This document shows positions 43,774-56,800 of a stretch of DNA of 64,000 nt, in pieces; positions within the stretch are counted from its first letter, which is position 1; every line of letters begins with the position of its first letter. This stretch comes from Drechslerella dactyloides (taxonomy: Eukaryota; Ascomycota; Orbiliomycetes; Orbiliales; Orbiliaceae), in the NCBI GenBank assembly GCA_020064725.1, contig JAGTWJ010000006.1, positions 310,001 through 374,000 on the forward strand, in the 5' to 3' direction. The notes beneath the pieces were generated by a model. The model had not been told where the DNA came from, searched no databases, and saw only the letters and a program-made list of their open reading frames with translations. The translations under genes were made by a program, and so were the position numbers.

Positions 43774-46700
43774 CTTAGTGGTAAGTGAAGCTCAGGTTTC
43801 GGAGCTCGAACAAGACGGCCAGATCGGACAAAGACAGGTTTCCGGCTACCACAAAAAAAGAAGATTATGGTCACAAGAGGGAAAAGGGAAATTAGAGGGG
43901 TGGAAATTATGGTACGCTCTATGCATGCAGGGAGACGAAGAGGGTAGCCAGGCGTTTACCTTAGTGACAGGTCATGCCCCCCGCCGTGCTTGATGACTCT
44001 GGGAGAGATATGTTGCGTAGTGGATTATAAGAGTGAGGATGTAACCCTGCGGTAGGAGTTCTGCGCAAGAGGTACAATTTGTAACTCGTCTAGGGTGTAT
44101 GTAAATGGGATAAAAATAATAAAAAGTGATTGAGATTGCGTAGTCCTGTGCTATTGCTCCCGGGGTGTAAGGTTAATTGCTGGCGTGGTAATAGATAGAG
44201 TAATGGGCTGAATGACAACGACGGCAAATATCTATAACGGAACAAGCTCAGGGTGCACGAAATCGACAGCTAAGGAAAAAAAGGATCGAGACTGTGCAAG
44301 TGTTGAGGGCAAGAAGTACCGGTTTGCTGACGATTTGCCTGGCGAGGAACCTCTTTGCGGTGGGTTATTTTAGGAATATGTACCTGTTTAGCCCCCAAGA
44401 CGTCGTAAAGGGAAACCAGGGTGAAAGCGAGACGCTTAGTGACAGCGCCCGCCGCGGTATTTGATTTGCTGAAACCCCGAGAGCCCAGGCAGGGTAAGCG
44501 GTAACTCAAATCTGTGCAAATCCGAAGTCCGCCACTGCATCAAATCTTGGCTGCCTTTCACACACCAAATGTTTGCCGTGGGGTGGCGGCGCTGGTGTTG
44601 CAAAGGGCAGCTGCGGCTTAGGCTTCGCAGGTTTGTTTCTTCAAGGATAAAAAGGACGACAAGGACGACGCCGTCAACAGCAATGGGAAAGGCCGGTTCT
44701 TTGCTTTCAGCTGATGACTGCGACGTTTCTGTTCTTTATTCCTTTCCGTAGTTCCGTACGTGCGGATCTGGAAGGGAAAGGAGCAGAGTCAGGACTGAAC
44801 CAAACCAAATTCTCTAAGCCACCCCTCAGCCTGGTCTGTCCCAATAAAAGCGAGGCCTCGGATTGGCGCAAGCACTGACCCCAATCCACAAAGCCTCCGC
44901 AAGGTGCAGTGGTAATTTGGGAGCCCACACCCCGAAAATAGAACCAATCAAAAGCGGCGGCGAGTTTATTGGTCGGCGGCAAAGAAAACTCACCTCTGAC
45001 GGCTGCCCACACAAAAAACGGACCTGTGTATATAAGCCGGGTGTCGCAGAGACGAAGAAATTTTCTGTGAAATGCTGTGAAATTGCTGGCTGAAAGAAGT
45101 CGAGGAAAAGAAAACAAGACGGACACGCCGCAAACAGGTACGTACGCCCCGGCCCTAACGATAAAGTAAGATGGTGGCCCGGGTTAGTCTCTTCCAGCTG
45201 CGCCGATTCTAGACGAGGTTCGAAGAATATTCTGGGGAAATATGCTACTCAATACTCGAAGGGCAGACGGTGCAGAATGCCAGCAGCGACTCGTCGGGAT
45301 GAAGACATGCAGCGATGCGAAATTCGCAAGGACGGCTTCTAACTTACTCTGTTTTCAAAATGCCCTGAAAGTCTGTGCGCCGGCAAAGGGAAAGCTAGAC
45401 CGCGTGGGTTTCTAAACTTGGAGCTCGCGAGGAGAAGATCGCGCCGGGTGGCCGGGCGGAATGTGTTGCAGCTGTCGTCGCCGTTATCTCGAGTTCGGCC
45501 CAGTTGACCTCGCCCGAATGACCCGCAGCTTGCTAAATTTGCCGGCGATGTACGTTGGAACCGACCAAAAAATTACCAGACGGTGAGCTATAAAAAGGAC
45601 GGAGTCGAAACGAAGTCGCTGTTGCCGGTAGCTTTGCTGCAAGGGACCAGCTGCAGTCGTGATCAATCAAGCGTATCCACTGTTCTAAATGTGGATGTCG
45701 ATGTATTGTTCCCCCAAGCCACTTCCTTTGATTCGCGGATCCAGACTCTGGTTTGATGCTTGAAACTCGCGATGCCGCAAGTTCTGGGACCAAGCCTGTG
45801 CTTTCCACCAAGAAGTTAAACTAGGTTGGTCGAGACGTGGCTGCCGAGCGGACGTTGGAGAGCCGTGGTATGTCGTGCGGATGGTATATGTATATGCCTG
45901 TCGCTTGCGAATGTAAAGGAATGCAATCTCGTTGATGGGCCAGCAGTCAACAGCTCAGGCAAAATACGTCTACTCCGATGCTAAAAGAGAGCGCCAGAGA
46001 GAGATCGAGAGAGAGGGACGGAAGCAAGCGATAAAGCGGTCGAGGATAAAGGAACAGTCGTGATTGACGCCGACTCCGTGTTTGCTCTTTTTATTCCTTC
46101 TCTGGGAACAAAAAGATCCTGTCGGCCCGCCAAAGAACCGCAAAGCGTCGTACCAACAATTTAAAACGGCGGCAGTTTTTGCCAATTCGTCCGTAGACAG
46201 CCCGAATTCAGAATTCCGTGATCACTAGCCCTCCTGAACCTAACAATTGCAAAGAAACAGCAGCGCCTGCTTTCTCCCGACGTGGTCCGCCTGCTCTCTA
46301 ACTGGCCTGCCGTCGAAAATGGATCGGAAGATGCTGACGGAAGGTTGACCGGTTGGCGGAATTAACGTGTCAAGAGACGACTCCGGTGTAACCAGGATGG
46401 ATGTTTGTGGGAGGAAACGGCAAGCAGAGCGGGAAGAGAGAACAGCCGGTGTGCAGAAGGGAATTGCGGGTCGACTCGTGCAGGGCGAGCAGGCAGGCAA
46501 GCTGGCAAAAATGGCGCTTGGCGATGTCGACGACCGGCTGGAGGAGGAGTAGCAAGAGTGGCAGCGGGAGTGGGAAGAGGAGGGAGCGGAGGGAGGATGG
46601 GCGATAAAGGCGATGGTGGTGATGATGTCGTGTGGGCTGGAGAGTGAGGTAGGTGTGAGGTGGGTTGGGTTGGGTTGGAAAGGACTACGAGGAGGTTGCC

Positions 46701-49700
46701 GTTTGATTAGGCCGGCGGGCTTGTTATTCGACTGTGGGGGATGGCCGACCATACTCCAACCAATGCCTTGACCACTGACAGCACTGGCCACTGCCCCTCT
46801 CACACCAAAGCGAAGTACCGAGTACAGGACCTCCAAGTGACATAACGTAACGTAACAGGTCAGTTCATGCGCTCCCATCGCCCGAGAAGACGTGCCGGCG
46901 GACGTGATGGCGAGTTCTCGATCGCCCGCAACCCAGCCGTCGGTCTGTCGGTCTCGTCGGTGGGTGCATCGCACTAGCTCGTCCGGATGCTCGACTGACG
47001 GTGGACTTGGGTAGGGCTACACGGGCTGCGGTCCTCGCTCACGGCCTCAAGCGACGGGCTTCCTTCCTGCCTTCCATCCAGATCGCGCCGCGACGAGCAA
47101 GCGGGAATGTTTGAAACCAACCGACTTCCCTCTTTCTGCCAGCGTGGGCGGGCGAGGTGAGAGACAATCTCACAGCGCCCATGGTTCACCCAACAAGGCT
47201 ACAAACATGAGCACGGCTGGGCTGGATTGCTCCCTCCAGCCGGGTCCATCGCTGCCGTCTGTGCCAGCTACGGGGCTCGAGCTAGATAGCTAGCGATACT
47301 CCCCATACATGTATCCGTACATGTGTGTGGGTGCACCGCTCGTACTGTGTTATTCTCGCATTCCTGCCTCCGTGTCCGGCGGGAGAACGGGCTCGGAGAC
47401 AGCAAGAATCGGCCGGATTGTCGAAGGGTAAAACGGCATCATCAGCAGCAGCAGCGTCATCTGTCAGAGCATCTGTGCTGGCATGCAGCAGGAGGCCCGC
47501 CGGGAGCAGCTCTTGCTCGTTTCATCACGAAGCACTTGGCCTTAACCCCCTCACCAACCCGCTTTTGCTTTTCACCAGTGACATCTTGCATTTTCGCTGC
47601 ATGCAAGCTGCATAGCGGCAGGGAGCTATATACCCCAATGCAATGGGCGGGCCTATGGACAATCAATCGATCACTCATAATGCAATCACAACGGACAGGC
47701 ATAGTTAGGCTGGCTCTTGACGGCCAAGTGATGGCGTGGGAGAAAAAAGTCGTCGGCGGTGGTTTTTGCTCCCATCGTCCACTATCATCCGGCCCTGGCA
47801 TGGTCTTGCCACCACTCCGGTGAAGAGGAGGAGCGAAAAAAAAATTCACCGGCAGAAACCTTCTCGGTCTTCCACGAAACGATGTCCTGTCTTGTCTGCA
47901 AGTCCTCCAAATGACGCCCGCTAAAGTCACGTTAACTTTCTTTTTCACTGGGCACACACCAGAATCGAAAGCTAGACATATCTAAAAATAGACCCACCTG
48001 TCGCACACCCTCTTCACATTCTTTGTGCTTTCGACATCTTTTCTCGAATCGAATCGCAGCTTAGCCTCAACAAGCCTAGTCGCCTGCACCAGCCCTTTCA
48101 ATCCTTGATCGGTGCATGTTTCAGGCCCTTGATTGGGCCTAGTCCTGCTCACTTGGACCCCCTTGATCAGGGGCTTTTGTGGGGACCACCAGCGAAAAAA
48201 TATCTGTTTGTTTCCCAGCGTCTTGCTTTTTTGTTTCCCTTCAAACGCTCCTTTTGCCATCGATCCCATCGCAAGCAGGGACGGAAATGGCAAGCTTGGA
48301 GCAACAAACCAACACCCGGTGTCGTGACGCCCAGAACGGCGCTTGCTTCGATGGCTTCGCAGGGTGTTCTTTCTCGTTCGTGGGCTCCTCGTTCCCGCCG
48401 GAAGACCACCTGCTGCCGTTCCTTCGTCCAGGGGAAATTGGGCGGGTTTGAACAAGGTGACCTGACCCATTCCCAGGGATATGGGAAATTGGAATGACTG
48501 GCCAGCGCGAAGGGACAAATCGTGCACCATCGCACCCGGGGCCCTCGCTATCGAAAAAGGAAACAAGAAAGCAACTACATTTGTCATTCTTGTTCTTCGA
48601 CATTCAGCCTGCCAACCGGCCTGCATGTTGGTGCAACGTCTCTCGTTCTCTTTTCCCCCTCTCTACCAGCAGGTTCCCCTCCACCTGCATTCATTCATTC
48701 CTTCCAAGCGAGTCAGTATGCACTGCGGCGACATGTCCGTCTGTCTCGCCGGCTCAAGCGAGCTGAGAGCCACGACCGAGGCAATCCCACCTAAATCCTA
48801 ACAACGGCTTGTGTTCGAAATTGTGCATGTTGTGTTATATTTGGCGGGCGGGAATGCTGATAGCGTGTGACCTCCGATGACCAAACAAGTCCAAAGCGGC
48901 GTGTGGGTGCATACGTCGAACCAACGAGAGTTGACAGCGATTGAGATGATATGATAGCTGCTTGCTCTCGCCTCTGCACCCCAGCCCGCAAATATTTTGA
49001 TCCGGCAAAACTAAGCGAATATCGAATGTCGAAATTTGGACATCGCAGGGTCAGCGTCCCCAGTCTAGAATCTCGCTCTCTTCCTTCCTTCCACACCGCG
49101 GCTGGCGGGCCAGCCTGCCAGCGCATGGTTCCGATGCATGTTCATGTTCACCGCAATCCGGAGGCTGCTTGTCTGATACATTTTTAAAGTAGATCAAGGG
49201 TTCTTCCGTGTCTGTAACCCCGATTTTCAGATCTCGGCTCAAGGCGTGTTGGAATATTTGGCAACTTAAGCATGCCGCGGAAGGGCCCTTGTCGGTGGCA
49301 GGTTTCAGAAACCACATTAAGATTGACGAAGGGACCACGGCACGGGAAATTACGACACGACAGCAAAAAGAGCATTTGCCAAAGTCGCGACGCACATGCC
49401 CGTGCCTGTCCTGTACCTGTTCCGAATACCTGTATGCATCTCGCATGCAATATCCGCAGCTGGCGTATCACGCTGCTGCGATAATGCCAGCGACCATGAT
49501 GTGATGATTGTGTGGCGACAAGGGTGGGCCAAACGCCATATGTTTGAAGGTAATTGAGCCAAACAGGCCTTGAAGCAAAAGAGCCGCGAGCGGCCTGGCG
49601 TCGTATCGATACTGGTGACGAGACGGACTATCGATATCCCGTGGTCTCAGTCCACGTATACTTTTAGACATCCTATATCTCAGCGAGCATATAGCATCGG

Positions 49701-52700
49701 CACCACACTGTACTATGCATGCTGGGCATCCCGCAGCTACATACACAAGACGCAAGCTGTAACGATGCTATAGATATTCCGTTCACAACCATAACTGCCT
49801 GGAATCTTGATACACAAATGTTGGATCCTGCGAAACTCTATACAGAATAGGCATGCCATCCATGCATTCTCGCTGGGTACCTGCAGCTTCGGGATGCCCC
49901 TGATTTTGACACATCGAGATCTGACCGCAGAGCTGGTGGGGCATTTTTAAAATCTTGACGTGTGAAGTCATGCATGTCGCATGATTTATATTATATTAAG
50001 ACTACACTGCAAGGAAGCAGTTATACAACTGCGAACACTATATCAATTCAGATGGCATACATGGACTTTGTGGGATATCCCGAGGTCGAGAACATCCGGC
50101 GTTACATTACAGGACCTGCCCATCGGTCGGTTCGATAGGCAGACATATGCGTACACGCAATGCACGTTTCGCTGGAATACGTACGTGTTCGCCAAGTGCC
50201 ATAAACAACCAAGGACCCGTACATACATTCCTAAAGCTTGATGCACTGCGTCGGTAGATATCAGGATCATGCCGAAATCTCTTAAAAACTTTTCGGTAAT
50301 GCCGGCATGTGAAGCAGTTCGGTCGCAGAATTCTACCAATATATGTACGCATTTAGAAAAAAAATGCACCTGGATCCACACAAATGTAAAAGGTAAAAGT
50401 GCTTTTAGGATGTGCGACGGTCCGAGTTACGTACGCGTATATCCGCTTACCGTACATGTAACGTATACGCGGCACGTTTGTACGACTTGCAAATTTTTCC
50501 ACGGGTATATGCGGCCGGGGTTTGACGATGTTGACCGAAGCCGAGGTAGACGGTGTACAGGTATACCTAGGCCTGTTGGTACAACCAGTAACCAGTTAGC
50601 GACGACTCAGCCTCGACAGGCATCCATATCGTAGACGCCTACCAGCTTCCGAAGAAATCTTGCTTGCAGCTCGTATCGATTAAAATTTTTCCGGTCAGGC
50701 GATACGCATGATTCATCAGATCCACGAACTCTACATGGGAAATAAAATTCTTCCATGTATCCCACGGTATATCCCGAAGGTGTCTATGTATATATATGCA
50801 TCTAAAGACTGAAGTGAATATACAGTATTCGGACAACGCGCAGGATGTGGCGTCGTTACACTAATCTGCATGCAGACATGCCGTGACGTCGCTGAATCTA
50901 GCAGCTGCACCCGTACACTGCACCGTCGACAGCCATCCATCTTCTGCCGATTTTGGAAAATCGCTAAATGTTTCCTAGCGTCGGCTCTGTTGCATTGAAG
51001 ATCGTATAGAAAATTTACATAGACTCGCGATGGAGCATTCGTTTTGCGTTGCTGATTTTAGTATTCAAAATCCATGCTGCCATTCAGTCTCGACCCTAGA
51101 CTAGTTTGCAGCGTTGCCAGGCTTTGCTGGTGTTGAGACTGGCTGCCATTACCATGCCCTGCTTGCGGCATTTTGTGGCGGTTTCTTGTGTTCTCCAAAG
51201 CTGGAATGAAGCGAGTGCGCATAATTATGGAGTGGCTGGGAGGAAGATGGTTTAATATCCACGACCCGGTTTATAGAGCTGTATATGGAAATATGAGAAT
51301 ATTGGTAAATTAATATGAAATTAGTATTGGTTTTGTTGTAAATGTTGGGGAAGTTATTTTTGGTGGGTGTATAGCTCTAATACGATTGCGCAGATTGGAT
51401 GAAATGTGATGTATAGACCACTATCGGTACCTTAATATAATTTGAGTGGCGTATAGATGCCCTGGGAACTGATATTAGCGAATATATTAAGTCGTAGGAT
51501 TCTGCGCAGTAACTGTTAACTGCTGCTTGGCCAATACCGGTATACTTTCAATCGATAACGACATTGTGAACAAAGGCTTTGAAACTGTTTAATTAGAACA
51601 CATCGCAGCTTGAATTTATACCGTCGGTTGCGAATCTGGCATATTAGAGCTACAGAGCTTGCAGTGGGTCCATGATAGATAGGTGGTACCGCAGCCGACA
51701 GAGATTGGTGGATGCAACACGCCAACATGTATCTATATCTGTCCACGCGAGAATTACAATCAGAACAAGTGTAGTTATTAGCGCCAGCATACAACTACGA
51801 AATCAGCTCGTAAAGCAGCGGGCGGATGGCACGGCAGAGTGGCCTTCCAACGTCACTTCATCCAGTGTGTGTTGTCGACGACGTTAGCTGGAGCTGGAGC
51901 TATCGATAGCTACAGCCACCCAACCCTCCTCCCCCCCGCCGGCTATATCACCGCGCATTTTAATCATGCATCATCCTGCAAGCTCATCACGCCGGCGCCT
52001 CGGCCTGCATCCCCTCTGCACCGTCGGTGGGCGTTGTTCCGATGACCTCCCTGATCCGTACGTAACCCCTTCTTGGACCCGAAGTATCTCGATCATTGCT
52101 AAGGGCTTTGTTGAGTTAGTTCCACAGGAGGCATTGAAGCATCAAAGCTGCCAACCGCATGGCCAATGGCCGTCAGCCAACCGCTACAAGCAACGGCAAG
52201 ACGGCCGGCCTGGTCTGATTGGCGATCTCTCTCAAGCTTGGCCTAAGCGAGGGCCTGGCGCCTTGCTTGCTGCTTTGAGAGCTAGACGATGTCGAATGGC
52301 CGGATGCCATGGATGGCTACCTGGCCCGAGAGAGGAACCTGTGCCCTTATTTGCGCGTTCTCTGCCATCATACATCATCATTATCATTTCACTCCCCTGC
52401 AGCGGACGAACACTGCTGCTGCTGCTCCGCGATGAGCTGCTGCTTTCCAGAAAAATCTCGCCGCCGGATCTAGCCTCGATAATACCACGCACCCGCGGAG
52501 AGGCCCTGCAGCTTATCGGGACTGATACCTAAGTCTTGGACAACGGCCAGCGGGTAACTCAAGCAAAGCGCAGCAGTGGCTGCACGAGAGAGCCATTCAT
52601 TGCTTGCGAGGGCTTGCCTCGCCGAGAACCTTCTCTCTTCCCAGATACCCTGTCACCGGCCTTCAACCATCGAACGGTCTCCCTCCGACGACTGCCTCGA

Positions 52701-53899
52701 CGCCTGTCCTACTGGTACTACTGTTCCCAGGACCGGCCCCTGCTGGATCTCCTGCCCGCTTACAGAGGGTTCTGCCTTAGCGACGAAGGCCCAGAACCTT
52801 GGTCGGGTGACCATTACGTCTACGCGGACCGTCATCTTGGGCTGAATCGGTAATATTCGCCGGGGACGTCACCTTGGGTCTTCGAGCTAGGATAGACGCA
52901 TTTCGAGCTTCGGTGCTTGCTGGCGGCCGGATTCGTTGGGGATCATACCCACGCCAAGGACAACGATACACCTCACGCTCCTGAACTGGACCGGGACTCT
53001 CGCGAACGACATCCTTGCCGGCTGCTTTCTACCGGACAATTTAACGCTGGACGACGAGGATTGGAAATTGTCCATCACGGGTTGATTGATCGCTGTAGAA
53101 TATCCGCCATCAATCAACAGTCGACCAACCAAATCCCTGGGGGTCGAATTCACGGATAGATTGGGAAGGAGAACAAGTCAAGCAGTTTGCTACGCATTAT
53201 TCCAGAACAACAGCGTCCGGGGTGGTTCACTAGCAAAACATCGAAATTTCGGCTATCCAGCAAGTCGGACCACAAAAAAAAGTCGAGGCGGCTCTCTATT
53301 CAATTCAGGCACAAAATGAGAAAGAGAGAGGACTAGGAACAACAGCAACGTCCAGTCGTGAGGTCTTGAATTTCTGAATTCGCAACATTTCTCGCAGTCT
53401 TCGCGAACAGCAGTTGCGTGTTCGACTCTCTCCTTGCCTGCCTCCTCGCCTCCCTTTTCTACCTTCATAGGCAGGAAGGTGCCCTCTTTAAGGTAAGTAA
53501 GGACAGAGTTGTCAGATTCCCACCCAATAGTCGCGTTTCTGACAACCGCTTCCTAACGGCTACGGGCTGACGGACAATTATTGTTGTTGTGGTCGCGCCC
53601 CAGAAAACTCCGACTTTTTACCCCTAACGTGCACAGGAAGAAACCTCCTGCATGGCCGTTTCGCGCGAGAAGTCATCCAGTCAAAAGATCCCTGAATCGC
53701 ACGATTCGGACACGCTTCGTGTGCCAGCTGGGATATTAAAGTGTCTTTCTAGCGTGAAAGAAGAGGCCCGCTTGCTACATAGGTTCATGTAGCCCGTCGG
53801 TGAGGTGGGATAATGGAAAGGCCCGCCCGTCATCAACTAACTTTCTGTCAAACAATACTATAATAACAGGAGGGAATAAAATCGAAAGAAGAAAGAAAC
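43774..53899. other. 10-kb region without convincing genes
   Basis: Between two divergent genes and the longest gap in the window. It is not a transposon graveyard by eye: composition is balanced from 44.5 to 49.5 kb and again from 51.8 to 53.9 kb, with an AT-richer middle (49.7-51.6 kb). Frames of 160-244 codons occur (46240-46974, 47982-48626, 51966-52532) but overlap competing frames and have no domain. A G-rich (GGGTT)n stretch lies at 46659-46677. Near the right end a GTAAGT donor at 53494 and a CATAG acceptor at 53782 suggest a 5'-UTR intron of the downstream gene. It probably contains a long upstream regulatory region and untranslated RNA. Confidence 0.45.
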
Positions 53900-56800
53900 A
53901 TGGCAGCGGTTGCAGGGAAACGGGGAGGAGCAGGAGGAGGACCAGGCTATGGCCATCAGCGGTCAAACAGCACTCCCTTCCACTATAGCGCCAACAGCGG
54001 TGTGACAGCCACCCGAAATAATACCAACAGACCCTTCTCAACCTCTTCCTCCGCCCAACCGACAACCTCCACAGCGGCGGCAACGACACACACCACGACT
54101 CCGACGACAGCGGCTACGACAGCGACGACGTCTTCTTTCCTCACGACCCCCCAGCACCGGTTGCTCTCGAAGAACTCGGCCACCTCGGCCACATCGACCT
54201 CCTCTGCGACAACCAGCGCCACCAACCAGTCCCAGTCTGCGCAGGCCCAGCCCCAGTCCCAGTCCGCGCGGCGACGGCTTACCTCCTCCAAGCGGCATTC
54301 CTCAACCACATCTCAATCAGGTCCCGTTTCTCCTTTGAGCCCAGGCAATTCCGCTTCCAGCTCCACCAACATCGTTTCGGCCTTCACACCTTCCGCCGCT
54401 CCAAGCAAGAGGCATTCTGCCGGTTCTGCAGACCTCATTACCAGGGCTAGGTCTTCCGCCCACCCCTTACCAGACTCTTCATCCTCGTCATCGCACGGCG
54501 CTGCAAGGCACTCGAGACGGTCAAGTGACGAGCCTAAGGTAACGACTCGCAGAGGACCGGATTCTGTGTCGAGATCTTCCGCTCTCGGCCAATCCCGGGC
54601 GTCACGAACCGCAACGGCAGTTGCTACGCCAGTTGTGTCACCTCTAACGAAAACTTCTGCAACCTCTGTTTCTAAACCCACCCGCCGAAGTACTACCGCT
54701 GCCGCTGCTCCTGCTACCGCCGCCGACTCGGCTACGCCAACTCCTAGTCGTAACATCAGCACCAGTCCTATTTCCCCGCCGCTACCACCGACCGTGCTTC
54801 CGACTGCTGTCCCTGTCCCTTCGTCCTTGCCTTCGTCTTCTTCTGTGTCCCTTCCTTCCGCTCCCGCTCCCCCGGAGGCAACCTCAGCCGGTATCCCTCC
54901 GCATATACAAGCAGAATTAGACAAGAACGCGACCATCCAATTGTCTCAACCGCCTCGAAGAGCCAGGGCTCCCGCTCGCTTCAGCTCAAATGGTATAGCG
55001 ACCGTCGATGCACCACCGCCTTCACTCGCATACAGACAACTTCCTCCAACCGCTACCGTCCCTCCACCACCATCCATTCCTCCCCCTCCTCCGGCTCCGC
55101 AGCCACCTCCTCCGCGACCTTCTGTAGAAGACGAGGTTGAGGACTTCAAGTATCCTCCCCCGTTAGAAGAGAGCAGCACGGCATCAGTCTCAATTGAGAT
55201 TGATGACCAGTACCTGGCACCACCGGCCAGGACAGACATCATGACCACCTATGAATCGGACCAGTTTGCGCGCACAAATGGAGGCGTTTTGAACAATGGA
55301 TTATCGAGTCAATACCATGCTACGGTTGAAGACGACGAGCCGACAATCAAGGATCTCCAGCGTGTTGTACAGGACCAAGCGCCCAGCTTCACGAGCTCAC
55401 CGGAACCGGCGACAGTGAGGACGCCCGGATCGCAGACCGTCGAAGACCCGTTTCTAAATCTTGCGCGCTCGAGCACACCGCGGAGCCAGGCTCTTCTCGA
55501 TGCTCAGGCGCGACAAGAACGACGACGTTCCCGGATGCTCCAGTACTCTGTGAACAGCGGGCGAACGTCCGGGCTTGCTAATGAATATACCTCTTCCTCT
55601 CGACCGCAAAGGAGCACCGCGTCGACAACCGTTTCCGACGACTCGTTCGGAGGCGTTGAGCTGTCACAAGGGCCATCTTACCATACACCTGGCGAGCCCA
55701 GCATCCCGGACACCGACCACTCCCTCGGCCACCGATCATCTTTCCTCCGAAGACAACGAGAAGCGCAGAACGGCCACGCGCGAAGCATCTCTGAGGCCCC
55801 CCGGACGTCTGGAGTACGGGCGAATGTTATACCTAGCGAAGCATCTTTGCTACCCCGCGCGCAGACCACCAGTGTACTACGCAGTCCAATCAGCACGCTG
55901 ATCGAGAGCGACAGGGCGCAGAACGCCGCGCAGGCGAGACTAGGCATTAACGATGACCTACAGTCTACAATTTCGTCGGGGACGGTGTGGGACGAGCTGG
56001 ACGAGCTCAAGATGAGGATTAAGAGACTAGAATTAACGGGTACTTTGCCTCCCGCGTCGTCTTCGTTGAGCGGCATCGGCTCGGGAATATCAAACTCATC
56101 CGGTGAACGGCCGCGAACAGGAACCACAGCCGCCACGACGGTGTCGAGCTCGCCTCGGCACCAGAATCAGCAAATTGCTGAAGTGCCGCCGGCTGCTTCT
56201 AGCAATTCTGGTGCCGCTACTGCTGCGCCGATGGTGGTGGCGTCGGCGAATGGCCCGCCGCCAACAATCCATCCGGTGCTGTATGCAGCCTTGGCAAAGA
56301 CAAAAACGGTACTACCCGAGCACATTATCAAGGCGCTCGATGCGCTGGCGAACGACACGTTGAATCTGGCCGAAGCCGTGGGTAGCACGGGTCAGTCGAC
56401 AATGTCGATCAACGCGGCGCTCAACAGCCCCGAGAAGCAGCTGATCACAGACCGGCAGATACGGCGAAAAGTCGATAACGTATGTCGCAGCCTGACTGAG
56501 CTCTGCATCGCGCTTGCGGATGGGAGGATGCCCTTCGAGCCGCCAGTCGACCCGCAGATGCAGACCGCGGTGGCTGTTCCCCAGCAGCCGCAAATCCAGA
56601 CACCACAGATCCAGCAGCAGCAGTTGCCACCGCCATCGTTCCCCACCCGTGCCGAAGACCCCATTGAGCGGGCGGTAACAGCATTCGATTACCGCAGCCC
56701 TAGCGCCATCGGCCACAAAATTGACCGCGAGGCCACCGTCACACCCAACTCTGCCGCGCGAGCGCACGCGCGGTTTGAGGCTCGTCGCGCTAGTCTGCTT

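Noticed and set aside
46240..46974. 244-codon minus-strand open frame
   Set aside because: Low-complexity Ser/Pro/His content, overlapping open frames on the other strand, and no domain or start context.
47982..48626. 214-codon minus-strand open frame
   Set aside because: Several overlapping frames on both strands of similar length; composition not protein-like and no recognisable motif.
51966..52532. 188-codon plus-strand open frame
   Set aside because: No domain, mixed hydrophobic runs from simple repeats; more likely leader or promoter DNA of the gene at 53900.
54313..54936. 207-codon antisense frame inside the low-complexity gene
   Set aside because: Shadow of Ser/Pro/Ala codons of the sense strand; gives Gly/Val/Glu runs typical of antisense readings.
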